DNA of 64,000 nt from Nostocoides sp. HKS02 (GTDB lineage Bacteria > Actinomycetota > Actinomycetes > Actinomycetales > Dermatophilaceae), in NCBI RefSeq assembly GCF_009707485.1, contig NZ_CP046121.1:496001-560000 (forward strand), given 5' to 3'. Every line of letters begins with the position of its first letter. Position 1 is the stretch's first letter. Below, piece by piece: positions 47,308 through 55,322 of this stretch. The notes beneath the pieces were generated by a model. It saw nothing but the letters and a program-made list of their open reading frames with translations. It did not search any database and was not told the DNA's origin. The position numbers were made by a program, and so were the translations under genes.

Positions 47308-48155
47308 CCATCGGACTCACCGGAGTGACGGGACACGTCGGTGGCCGGGTGCGCGAGCTGCTGCCCGACACCGGACAGCCGCTCGTCCTGTTGGCCCGTA
47401 CCCCGAGCACGGTGACCGCGGGACCGCGCGACGAGGTGCGTCCCTGCGACTTCGCCGACCCGGACGGGGCCACCGCTGCCCTGGACGGGGTGGAGATCCT
47501 GCTCATGGTCTCGGCAGCGGAGGCCGCTGACCGCGTCGACCAGCACCGCGCGTTCGTCGCGGCGGCGGCCGCAGCGGGGGTCCGGCACGTCGTCTACACG
47601 TCGTTCCAGGGCGCGGCCCCCGACTGCACCTTCACCCTGGGGCGGGACCACTGGGCCACCGAGGAGGCGCTCCGGGAGTCAGGGATGGCCCACACCTTCC
47701 TCCGGGACAGCTTCTACGCCGACTTCCTGCCGTTCATGGCCCAGGACGGCGTGCTGCGGGGGCCGGCCGGTGACGGCCGGGTCGCAGCCGTCGCCCGCGA
47801 CGACGTGGCCGCGGTGGCGGCCGTGATCCTGGCCGCGCCCGACCAGCACGCGGGCGCGGCATACGACCTCACCGGCCCCGAGGCGCTCAGCCTGGCCGAG
47901 GTCGCTGCGCTGGTCACCGAGGTGACCGGGACACCGACCCGCTACCTCGATGAGACCATCCCGGAGGCGTATGCCTCCCGGGCGTCCTACGGCGCCCCGG
48001 ACTGGCTGGTGGACGCCTGGGTCTCGACCTACACGGCGATCGCGGCGGGTGAGGTCGCGACGGTCTCCGACGCGGTGCCACGGCTCACCGGTCGGCCCGC
48101 CACCAGCCTGCGCGAGCTGCTGCTGCGGGTCAGAGGCGGCGCAGCGCAGTCGTGA
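47304..48155 (+). CDS. NmrA/SDR-family NAD(P)-binding protein
   Basis: The 283-residue protein has an N-terminal Rossmann motif GLTGVTGHVGGRV (residues 4-16) and the extended-SDR layout VVYTSFQGAAPD and LRDSFYADF. It resembles NmrA-like quinone oxidoreductases (QOR2 type) that sense or use NAD(P)H. Role unknown. Its end overlaps the convergent helicase gene by 26 bases, so the two 3' ends are antisense to each other. Confidence 0.85.
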   Translation: MTIGLTGVTGHVGGRVRELLPDTGQPLVLLARTPSTVTAGPRDEVRPCDFADPDGATAALDGVEILLMVSAAEAADRVDQHRAFVAAAAAAGVRHVVYTSFQGAAPDCTFTLGRDHWATEEALRESGMAHTFLRDSFYADFLPFMAQDGVLRGPAGDGRVAAVARDDVAAVAAVILAAPDQHAGAAYDLTGPEALSLAEVAALVTEVTGTPTRYLDETIPEAYASRASYGAPDWLVDAWVSTYTAIAAGEVATVSDAVPRLTGRPATSLRELLLRVRGGAAQS

Positions 48156-50712
48156 GGACGACCGGCTCGCCCGCCTCGTCCGAGGCGTCGAGGTCCACGA
48201 CCGCCTCGATGACCCAGTCGTGGTCGCCCTCGGGATCGTGGATCGTCTGCCGGGCCTCCCAGCGGCGCGCACCGGGCACGGGCGTGATCGTCAGCAGGTG
48301 AGGTCCGCGGGCCTCGGCGTCGGTGCCGATGGTGTCGTGGTCGGCGAAGTACGCGCCCAACGCGGTGTCCCAGGCGGCCTCGTCCAGCGGGCCGTCGTCG
48401 AGGGCGGCCAACGTGCCGAACTGGTCCCGGCTGGCCAGCTCGACGCGACGGAACATCGCGTTGCGGACCATGACGCGAAATGCTCTCTCGTTGAACGTGA
48501 TCGGGCGCGTCGGACGGGTGCCACCATGGGCATGCAGGCCCTCGAGCTCCTCGAGCCGCTCCTGGGCGTCGGGGTCCGCGAGGGCCTCCCACTCATCCAG
48601 CAGTGACGAGTCGGTCTGGCGGATCATCTCACCCAGCCACTCGAACAGGTCGTCGAAGGCCTCGCTGTGGTGCGCGGCGGGCACCGTCTGGCGAAGGGTG
48701 CGGTAGGCGTCGGTGAGGTAGCGCAGCACCAGTCCCTCGGACCGGGACAGGCCGTAGAACGCGACGAACTCGGAGAACGTCATGGCGCGCTCGTACATGT
48801 CGCGCACCACCGACTTGGGGGACAGCGCGGACTCCGAGACCCACGGATGGCTCTGCCGGAAGATCTCGAAGGTCGCCTCGAGGAGGTCCCGCAAGGGCAT
48901 CGGCCAGGTGACGTCCTCGAGCAGGGTCATGCGCTCGTCGTACTCGATCCCGTCGGCCTTCATCTCGGCCACGGCGTCGCCCTTGGCCTTGAACTGCTGG
49001 GCCATCAGCACCTGGCGCGGGTCGTCGAGCACGGCCTCGATGATCGAGACCACGTCGAGCGCGTAGCCGGGGGAGTCGGGGTCCAGCACGTCGAGGGCGG
49101 CCAGCGCGAGGGGGGCGAGGGGCTGGTTGAGGGCGAAGTCGTCGGACACGTCTGGACTCAGCCGCACGGTGCGGCCGTCAGGCTCGGGGGGCGAGACCCG
49201 TTGCACCACACCGGTGTCGAGGAGACTGCGGCCCAACGTGATCGCGCGCCGCGACAGTCTGGCCTGGGCGCGGGGAGCCTCGTGGTTGTCGCGAAGCAGC
49301 TGGCTGAGCGCACGCACCGGGTCGCCTGGACGTTGCACCAGGTTGAGGATCATGGCGTGGTCGACGCGCATCCGGGAGACCAGGGGCTCGGGCTCGGCCG
49401 CCACGAGCTTGTCGTAGGTCTGCTCGGTCCACGAGACCTCGCCGTCGGCGGGCTTGCGCCGCTGGACCTTCTTGAGCTTCTTGGGGTCGTCCCCGGCCTT
49501 GGCGACGAGCCGGGCGTTCTCGATGACGTGCTCGGGCGCCTGCACGACGACCGACCCGCTGGTGTCGTAGCCGGCCCGACCGGCCCGGCCCGCGATCTGG
49601 TGGAACTCGCGCGCCTTGAGCACGCGTTGGCGGGACCCGTCGAACTTCACCAGACCCGTGAAGAGGACGGTCCGGATCGGGACGTTGATGCCCACGCCCA
49701 AGGTGTCCGTGCCGCAGATGACCTTGAGCAGGCCGTCCTGGGCCAGCTGCTCGACCAGCCTGCGGTAGCGGGGAAGCATCCCGGCGTGGTGGACGCCGAT
49801 CCCCGCGCGAACCAGTGTCGAGAGGGTCCGGCCGAACCCCGCCTGGAACCGGAAGCCCCCGATTCGCTCGGCGATCGCCGCCTTGTCGACCTTGATGGAG
49901 CCCTTGAGGGCGAAGAGCGCCTGGGCCTGCTCGAGCGCCGCGGCCTGGGTGAAGTGGACGACGTACACCGGCGACTGGCGCGTGGTCAGGAGCTCCTCGA
50001 TGGTCTCGGGCAAGGGGGTGAGCGCCCACGAGAAGCTCAGCGGCACAGGGCGTTCCGTCCCGGTGACCAGGGCGGTCGGACGGCCGTTCCGGCGCGAGAG
50101 GTCGGCTGCGATTCCGCTGACGTCGCCCAGAGTGGCGGACATGAGCACGAACTGGGCCTGCGGCAGCTCGAGGAGGGGGACCTGCCAGGCCCACCCGCGG
50201 TCGGGGTCCGCGTAGAAGTGGAACTCGTCCATGACGACGAGCCCCACGTCAGCGTCGCGCCCCTCGCGCAGGGCGATGTTGGCGAGGATCTCCGCCGTGC
50301 AGCAGATGATGGGGGCGTCGGGGTTCACCGAGGCGTCGCCCGTGAGCATCCCGACCTCCGAGGCGCCGAAGAGCTCGCAGAGGGCGAAGAACTTCTCGCT
50401 CACCAGCGCCTTGATCGGGGCGGTGTAGAAGCTGACCCGGTCGGTGGCGAGCGCCGCCAGGTGGGCTCCGGTGGCGACCAGCGACTTGCCCGAGCCGGTC
50501 GGAGTCGACAGCACGACGTTCTCCCCAGCCAGCACCGCGAGGAGCGCCTCGTCCTGGTGGGGGTACATCGGGGTCCCGCGCGCGCTCGCCCACCCCTCGA
50601 ACGCGGCATACACCTCGTCGGGCGTCGCGTCTCGGCGCGAACGGTCGGTGGGCAGGAGGTCGGGAAGGAGAGTGGTGGGCAGGGGGGAGGACTGCTCGGC
50701 GTCGGCGCTCAT
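48130..50712 (-). CDS. DEAD/DEAH-box helicase with DUF3516 domain
   Basis: The 860-residue superfamily-2 helicase has Walker A TPTGSGKS (residues 70-77), DEFH box (about 162-165), SATLGD, and the later motifs HHAGMLPRYRR, GTDTLGVGINVP and QIAGRAGRAG. A large C-terminal DUF3516 region of about 450 residues follows. This Ski2-like layout is restricted mainly to actinobacteria; its role is probably RNA processing, unproven. The ATG at 50712 was chosen over the ATG at 50721 because a GAGGAT box lies seven bases before it. It is divergent from dinG across 74 bp. Confidence 0.9.
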   Translation of the reverse strand: MSADAEQSSPLPTTLLPDLLPTDRSRRDATPDEVYAAFEGWASARGTPMYPHQDEALLAVLAGENVVLSTPTGSGKSLVATGAHLAALATDRVSFYTAPIKALVSEKFFALCELFGASEVGMLTGDASVNPDAPIICCTAEILANIALREGRDADVGLVVMDEFHFYADPDRGWAWQVPLLELPQAQFVLMSATLGDVSGIAADLSRRNGRPTALVTGTERPVPLSFSWALTPLPETIEELLTTRQSPVYVVHFTQAAALEQAQALFALKGSIKVDKAAIAERIGGFRFQAGFGRTLSTLVRAGIGVHHAGMLPRYRRLVEQLAQDGLLKVICGTDTLGVGINVPIRTVLFTGLVKFDGSRQRVLKAREFHQIAGRAGRAGYDTSGSVVVQAPEHVIENARLVAKAGDDPKKLKKVQRRKPADGEVSWTEQTYDKLVAAEPEPLVSRMRVDHAMILNLVQRPGDPVRALSQLLRDNHEAPRAQARLSRRAITLGRSLLDTGVVQRVSPPEPDGRTVRLSPDVSDDFALNQPLAPLALAALDVLDPDSPGYALDVVSIIEAVLDDPRQVLMAQQFKAKGDAVAEMKADGIEYDERMTLLEDVTWPMPLRDLLEATFEIFRQSHPWVSESALSPKSVVRDMYERAMTFSEFVAFYGLSRSEGLVLRYLTDAYRTLRQTVPAAHHSEAFDDLFEWLGEMIRQTDSSLLDEWEALADPDAQERLEELEGLHAHGGTRPTRPITFNERAFRVMVRNAMFRRVELASRDQFGTLAALDDGPLDEAAWDTALGAYFADHDTIGTDAEARGPHLLTITPVPGARRWEARQTIHDPEGDHDWVIEAVVDLDASDEAGEPVVLTTALRRL

Positions 50713-50774
50713 CGGGTCCATCCTCGCAGCCCGTGCGGCTGGGGATCGGATCGTGAGGCGGCGGCAGCACGCCT

Positions 50775-50780
50775 TAGGCT
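50775..50780 (+). promoter_or_regulatory. -10 box of dinG (leaderless)
   Basis: TAGGCT ends 6 nt before the ATG at 50787. Confidence 0.5.
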
Positions 50781-50786
50781 GGGCCG

Positions 50787-53114
50787 ATGGCCACCCTCGA
50801 CGAGCTGTTGCACGCTGCCGTCCTCGGTGTCGGGGGAGTCGAGCGTCCAGGTCAGGTCGAGATGGCCCACGCGGTCCAGGACGCCATCGTGGCCGAGGAG
50901 CACCTGCTCGTGCAGGCCGGCACCGGCACGGGGAAGTCGCTCGCCTACCTCCTGCCGGCCGTCATGCACGCCCAGAAGACCGGCAAGCCCGCTGTCGTCG
51001 CGACGGCGACCCTCGCACTGCAGGCACAGCTGGTCGACCGCGACCTCCCGCGGCTGGCCGAGGCGGTCACCCCGCTGCTCGGGCGTCGGCCCACCTACGG
51101 ACTGGTCAAGGGGCGCCGCAACTACCTGTGTGCCCACAAGCTCGAGGGTGGCTTCCCCGACGACGAGGGCCTGTTCGAGGTCGCCGAGGTGGACCGCGCC
51201 GCATCCAGGCTCGGGCAGGAGGTCGTGCGGCTGCGCGAGTGGGCCGACGAGACCCAGTCGGGCGACCGCGACGAGCTCGTACCCGGCGTGAGCGAGCGGG
51301 CCTGGCGTCAGGTGTCGGTCAGCGCCCACGAGTGCCTCGGCGGCACCTGCCCGATGATCGCCGACTGCTTCGTCGAGCGCAGCCGCGAGGCAGCCAAGGA
51401 CTGCGACGTCATCGTCACCAACCACTCGTTCATGGCGATCGACTCGTTCGAGGGGCGCCAGATGCTGCCCGAGCACGACCTGCTCGTCGTCGACGAGGCC
51501 CACGAGCTGGTCGACCGCGTCACCTCGACCATCACCGACGAGCTCACGGCGCCCATGGTGGCTGCGGCCGCCAAGCGCGCCGGACGGCTCGCCGAGTCCA
51601 CCGAGGCCGTCGACGACGCGTCGGTGTTCCTCCAGGGCGTGCTCGACGAGCTCCCCGAGGGCAGGCTCACCGGCATCCCGGACGCGTTGTCCCTCGCCCT
51701 CGCCCGGGTCCGCGACACCGCGCGCCAGGTGCAGAGCGAGCTCAAGCCCGAACGGGGGGTCGAGCCCGACGGCGGTCGCAAGGTCGCCCAGGCGGCGATC
51801 GAGGAGGTCTTCGAGAACTCCTCACGCATCCTCGAGCAGCGCGAGCTCGACGTGGTCTGGGTCAACCGTGACCCACGGCGTGGGTCGGTGCTGAGAGTAG
51901 CGCCCATGAGTGTCGCGATGTTGTTGCGAGACAAGGTCTTTGGCGATCGCACCGTGGTGATGACGTCCGCCACCCTCGAGCTGGGCGGCACCTTCGACGC
52001 GCTCGCCGGGACGATGGGACTGCGTGGCGAGGGCGCCCCGACCTGGCGCGGGCTCGACGTGGGCAGCCCCTTCGACTACCCCCAGCAGGCCATCGCCTAC
52101 GTCGCCCAGCACCTGCCGTCGCCCGGCCGCGACGGCCTCAGCACGCAGACCCTCGACGAGATCGAGGCACTGGTGCGCGCCGCCGGCGGCCGCACGCTGG
52201 GCCTGTTCTCGTCGATGCGGGCGGCGCGCGAGGCGACCGAGGCGATGCGCGAGCGGTTCGACGGAGACCTCGGCTTCCTCTGCCAGGGCGACGACCAGAT
52301 CACGACGCTGGTCAGGCAGTTCGCCCGCGACCCGGCAACCTGCCTGTTCGGCACCCTGACGCTGTGGCAGGGCGTCGACGTGCCGGGATCGGCCTGTCAG
52401 CTCGTCATCATCGACCGGATCCCGTTCCCCAGGCCCGACGACCCGCTGTCCTCGGCCCGCTCGCAGGCCATCGCTCGCATGGGTGGCAACGGGTTCATGG
52501 CGGTGTCGGCCACCCATGCAGCCCTGCGGCTCGCCCAAGGAGCGGGCCGGCTGATCCGGCGTGCGGACGACCGTGGGGTCGTGGCGTTCCTCGACTCGCG
52601 CATGATGACCGCGCGGTATGCCGGCTTCCTCCAGCGCTCGCTGCCCCCGTTCTGGCCCACGACCGACCGCGAGCGCGTGCTGGCGGCGCTGCGGCGCCTC
52701 GACGAGACCGCCGCCCCGCCACTGACGGTCCACGAACCAGCGCTGCGCGGCGTCGCTGGTGCCGTGGCGGGCAGCACCGGGGGACGGGTCGGCGAGGACG
52801 CCGCCGAGCACCCCCGCCCCGTGGCCCTGGACCCGCCGGCTCCGGACGTGCCGGCCGTGGACCCGCCGGCTCCGGACGTGCCGGCCCTGGACCCGCCGGC
52901 TCAGGACGTGCCCGCGGAGGAGCCCGTGTCGGCGCCCGTTGCAGCCGGTTCCGCGTGGACCGCTGAAGCCGACGAGGAGCTGCGGGACGGCGTCGAGCTC
53001 GGGCTCTCGCTCGAGGAGCTCGCCGAGAGCCTCGAGCTGACGGAGGACGTCGTGGCCGCCCGCCTGGCGAGCCTGCGCCTCGAGGTCGTGCCCGGAGCCC
53101 CACGACTGATGTGA
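50787..53114 (+). CDS. dinG: DinG-family ATP-dependent DNA helicase
   Basis: The 775-residue XPD/DinG-type helicase has Walker A AGTGTGKS (residues 44-51), four cysteines suited to a 4Fe-4S cluster (near residues 115, 183, 188 and 193), a DEAH box (about 236) and FGTLTLWQGVDVPG late in the motor. It unwinds DNA 5'-3', probably at R-loops. A Pro/Asp-rich linker of three 10-residue repeats (LDPPAPDVPA) leads to a C-terminal 50-residue block (WTAEADEELRDGVELGLSLE) resembling a helix-turn-helix, an actinobacterial addition. Confidence 0.93.
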   Translation: MATLDELLHAAVLGVGGVERPGQVEMAHAVQDAIVAEEHLLVQAGTGTGKSLAYLLPAVMHAQKTGKPAVVATATLALQAQLVDRDLPRLAEAVTPLLGRRPTYGLVKGRRNYLCAHKLEGGFPDDEGLFEVAEVDRAASRLGQEVVRLREWADETQSGDRDELVPGVSERAWRQVSVSAHECLGGTCPMIADCFVERSREAAKDCDVIVTNHSFMAIDSFEGRQMLPEHDLLVVDEAHELVDRVTSTITDELTAPMVAAAAKRAGRLAESTEAVDDASVFLQGVLDELPEGRLTGIPDALSLALARVRDTARQVQSELKPERGVEPDGGRKVAQAAIEEVFENSSRILEQRELDVVWVNRDPRRGSVLRVAPMSVAMLLRDKVFGDRTVVMTSATLELGGTFDALAGTMGLRGEGAPTWRGLDVGSPFDYPQQAIAYVAQHLPSPGRDGLSTQTLDEIEALVRAAGGRTLGLFSSMRAAREATEAMRERFDGDLGFLCQGDDQITTLVRQFARDPATCLFGTLTLWQGVDVPGSACQLVIIDRIPFPRPDDPLSSARSQAIARMGGNGFMAVSATHAALRLAQGAGRLIRRADDRGVVAFLDSRMMTARYAGFLQRSLPPFWPTTDRERVLAALRRLDETAAPPLTVHEPALRGVAGAVAGSTGGRVGEDAAEHPRPVALDPPAPDVPAVDPPAPDVPALDPPAQDVPAEEPVSAPVAAGSAWTAEADEELRDGVELGLSLEELAESLELTEDVVAARLASLRLEVVPGAPRLM
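52827..52916 (+). repeat. 30-bp tandem repeat within dinG
   Basis: Three units (52827-52856, 52857-52886, 52887-52916) encode LDPPAPDVPA, VDPPAPDVPA and LDPPAQDVPA. Copies one and two differ by one base, so the array may vary in copy number. Confidence 0.85.
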
Positions 53115-53181
53115 GCTCGGACGGTGCGGGCCACCGGGAGGCCGGGCCCGACGCGTCGGCGGGCCGTGGCAGGCTGGGGCC

Positions 53182-54156
53182 GTGACCGAGACGCCGCCCC
53201 GTTCGATGCCTCCGCTGGTCCTCATCAGCGGACCGGAGGTCGTCCTGGTCGAGCGAGCCCTGACGGCTACGGTTGACGAGCTGCGCCACGCTGCCCCCGA
53301 CCTCGACGTCGTGCGACTGACCGCGGCCACCTACGACGCGGGCTCGCTCACCATGCACGCCAGTCCCTCCCTCTTCGGTGGCGAGAAGTGCCTCGTGGTG
53401 GAGGACCTCGACGAGGCCTCCGACGAGCTCCAGGACGACCTCCTGGCGTTCCTCGCCGCACCCGAGCCCGACGTGACCCTGGTCGTCACGCACAAGGCCG
53501 GCCAGCGCGGCAAGAAGGTGCTGGACACCCTCAAGAAGCAAGGCGCGCGGGTGCTCGAGGCCCCGGCCATCAAGACCGACCGCGACAAGACCGACTTCGC
53601 GATGCACGAGTTCCGCCGGGCCCGCCGCAAGGCGACCCCCGACGCCGTGCGAGCCCTGATCGAGGCCGTCGGCAAGGACGTTCGCGAGCTGGCGGCGGCC
53701 TGCAGCCAGCTCGTGGCCGACACGACCGGAGTCATCGACGAGCAGCTCGTCGCGAGATATCACGGGGGCAAGGTCGAGGCGACCGGGTTCCGGGTCGCCG
53801 ACGCCGCCGTGGCGGGCAATCCCGGCGAGGCGCTGCGGCTGCTCCGCCACGCCATCGCCACCGGGGTCGACCCGGTGCCGATCGTGGCCGTGCTCGCCCA
53901 GCAGCTGCGCCAGCTCGTCAAGGTGGGGTCGGCGGGTCGAGGCCGGTCCGCCGACATCGCCCGGGACCTCGGGATGGCGCCGTGGCAGGTCGACAAGGCC
54001 CGGCGGGGCCTGTCGGGGTGGGGCCCTGAGGGGCTCGCGGACTCGATCCAGGCGGTGGCGCTGGCCGACTTCGAGGTCAAGGGTGGCGGGCGGGACCCGG
54101 TCTACGCGGTCGAGCGCGCGATCTTGACCATCACCGAGGCCCGCACCGGCCGCTGA
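53182..54156 (+). CDS. holA: DNA polymerase III subunit delta
   Basis: The 324-residue clamp-loader subunit has the HolA layout: PLVLISGPEVVLVERAL at the start (the degenerate nucleotide-binding region), TMHASPSLFGGEKCLVVEDL, and a C-terminal helical domain with DPVPIVAVLAQQLRQLVKV. It opens the beta clamp during loading. The GTG at 53182 lies six bases after CAGGCT. The holA-rpsT pairing is the usual bacterial order. Two hairpins follow before rpsT. Confidence 0.95.
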   Translation: MTETPPRSMPPLVLISGPEVVLVERALTATVDELRHAAPDLDVVRLTAATYDAGSLTMHASPSLFGGEKCLVVEDLDEASDELQDDLLAFLAAPEPDVTLVVTHKAGQRGKKVLDTLKKQGARVLEAPAIKTDRDKTDFAMHEFRRARRKATPDAVRALIEAVGKDVRELAAACSQLVADTTGVIDEQLVARYHGGKVEATGFRVADAAVAGNPGEALRLLRHAIATGVDPVPIVAVLAQQLRQLVKVGSAGRGRSADIARDLGMAPWQVDKARRGLSGWGPEGLADSIQAVALADFEVKGGGRDPVYAVERAILTITEARTGR

Positions 54157-54188
54157 GCGCGGCCCTTCGCGCTGGTTGAACGGCTCGC

Positions 54189-54228
54189 GGGCAGCATCCT
54201 CAGGGCCAGGACCCGGAGGATGCTGCCC
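54189..54228 (+). terminator. Long hairpin after holA
   Basis: GGGCAGCATCCTC (54189-54201) pairs perfectly with GAGGATGCTGCCC (54216-54228), with GGG/CCC also pairing inside the loop. A shorter AGCGCG/CGCGCT hairpin precedes it at 54156-54173. The 315-bp gap 54157-54471 holds these, a second terminator-like hairpin and the rpsT promoter and leader. Confidence 0.7.
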
Positions 54229-54282
54229 ACGAGGGCTGACACGCCCGCCCGCCCACCAGGGCGGGCCGCGAGGAAGCCGAGC

Positions 54283-54302
54283 ACGCGGCATACCCGCGTT
54301 TT
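54283..54302 (+). terminator. Hairpin with T run upstream of rpsT
   Basis: ACGCGG (54283-54288) pairs with CCGCGT (54294-54299) around loop CATAC, followed by TTTT (54299-54302). The loop is part of the repeated GGCATAC motif. Confidence 0.55.
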
Positions 54303-54330
54303 GGGGGTGGGGGCTGGTCGCTGGTAGATT
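54301..54330 (+). promoter_or_regulatory. rpsT promoter
   Basis: TTGGGG (54301-54306), 18-bp spacer and TAGATT (54325-54330) predict a start near 54337 and a leader of about 135 bases. GTGCGCGCATG appears twice near the start of that leader (54341-54351 and 54355-54365). Confidence 0.6.
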
Positions 54331-54471
54331 TGCCCTTCGCGTGCGCGCATGGTCGTGCGCGCATGCTGATCCACCCAGAGTCCCTCAACCACAGGTGCCC
54401 CACGCCTGGTCCCGAGAGGCTTCTGCCGCCCTCTAACGGCAAACCACCGACCAACCAAGAGAGACACACCT

Positions 54472-54732
54472 GTGGCAAACATCAAGTCCCAGCTCAAGCG
54501 GATCAAGACGAACGCTGTCGCGACCGAGCGCAACAAGGCCGTCAAGAGCGAGCTCAAGACCTGGATCCGCAAGTTCCAGAAGGCTGCCGACACCGGCGAT
54601 GCCGCGGCCGCCCAGGAGGCGCTCAAGGCTGCCTCCACCAAGCTCGACAAGGCCGTGAGCAAGGGCGTCATCCACGCCAACCAGGCGGCCAACAAGAAGT
54701 CCGCCATGGCGAAGAAGGCCGCGTCGCTCTGA
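54472..54732 (+). CDS. rpsT: 30S ribosomal protein S20
   Basis: The 86-residue basic protein starts [28 protein letters not shown], the S20 pattern, and ends with [16 protein letters not shown], the 16S rRNA-binding end. The start is GTG with a weak AGAGAG site. Non-ATG starts and long leaders also occur at rpsT in other bacteria, where S20 limits its own translation, so feedback here is possible but unproven. Confidence 0.97.
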   Translation: MANIKSQLKRIKTNAVATERNKAVKSELKTWIRKFQKAADTGDAAAAQEALKAASTKLDKAVSKGVIHANQAANKKSAMAKKAASL

Positions 54733-54756
54733 CGCAGCCACTGCGCTGAGGTTTCA

Positions 54757-54790
54757 CGAGGGTCGGTCACCTGCGGGTGACCGGCCCTCG
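54757..54790. terminator. Bidirectional terminator between rpsT and the PemK-like gene
   Basis: CGAGGGTCGGTCACC (54757-54771) pairs with GGTGACCGGCCCTCG (54776-54790) with one G-T wobble and a TGCG loop. It lies between two converging genes. Confidence 0.8.
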
Positions 54791-54803
54791 CGCGTCGCCG
54801 GGG

Positions 54804-55298
54804 CTATCGTGCGGCGCGGACGGCCCGGGCCACGTCCCTGAACCGCTGCTCGTCGAGAACGGCCCCCTCGCGGCGCACTGACGCCGCGTCGATGCGCAGG
54901 ATCCGGTCGACGCGCACCTCGCTCGCGCGCCCCTGACGGTCCCACGGACCCGACCCGATGTCTTCCCAGATCCGCCCGAACCGGGCCTCCCGGGCTGTGT
55001 CGCGGTCGTGGTCCTTGCTGGTGAGCATGAGTCCCAGCAGCCAGCCGCCGTCACGGCCGATGATCAGGACGGGGCGGTCCTTGCCCTGGCGGTGGTCCTC
55101 CTCGAACGGCACCCAGGTCCAGACGATCTCGCCGGGGTCGGGTCGTCCGTCGGGCACGGGGGAGTACGTCATGGTGGGCACCCCGGTGAAGTCGCCCGGG
55201 TATCCCGCGTGGCCGGCGGGCGGGGCCGGCCTCTCGGCAGCGGGGGCACGGCTGGTCCGACGGACCAGCCGGGAGAGCAACGCGCGGACGTTCGGCAT
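54804..55298 (-). CDS. PemK/MazF-like protein without antitoxin
   Basis: The 164-residue protein has a basic/Pro-rich N-terminal segment of about 55 residues and then a PemK/MazF-like SH3-barrel core (PGEIVWTWVPFEED, KDRPVLIIGRDG, MLTSKDHDRDT, EVRVDRILRIDA). MazF toxins cut mRNA, but this actinobacterial branch is usually solitary and its RNase activity is unproven. No antitoxin gene is adjacent on either side. The ATG at 55298 lies seven bases after TAGCGT in a palindrome shared with the divergent MFS gene. Longer readings into the MFS gene are spurious. Confidence 0.82.
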   Translation of the reverse strand: MPNVRALLSRLVRRTSRAPAAERPAPPAGHAGYPGDFTGVPTMTYSPVPDGRPDPGEIVWTWVPFEEDHRQGKDRPVLIIGRDGGWLLGLMLTSKDHDRDTAREARFGRIWEDIGSGPWDRQGRASEVRVDRILRIDAASVRREGAVLDEQRFRDVARAVRAAR

Positions 55299-55305
55299 GG
55301 GCGTC

Positions 55306-55315
55306 ACGCTAGCGT
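55306..55315. promoter_or_regulatory. Palindromic -10 shared by two divergent leaderless genes
   Basis: ACGCTAGCGT reads the same on both strands. It gives TAGCGT exactly 7 nt before the ATG of each gene (55298 on minus, 55323 on plus), so the two -10 boxes overlap. Confidence 0.65.
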
Positions 55316-55322
55316 CCAGGGA

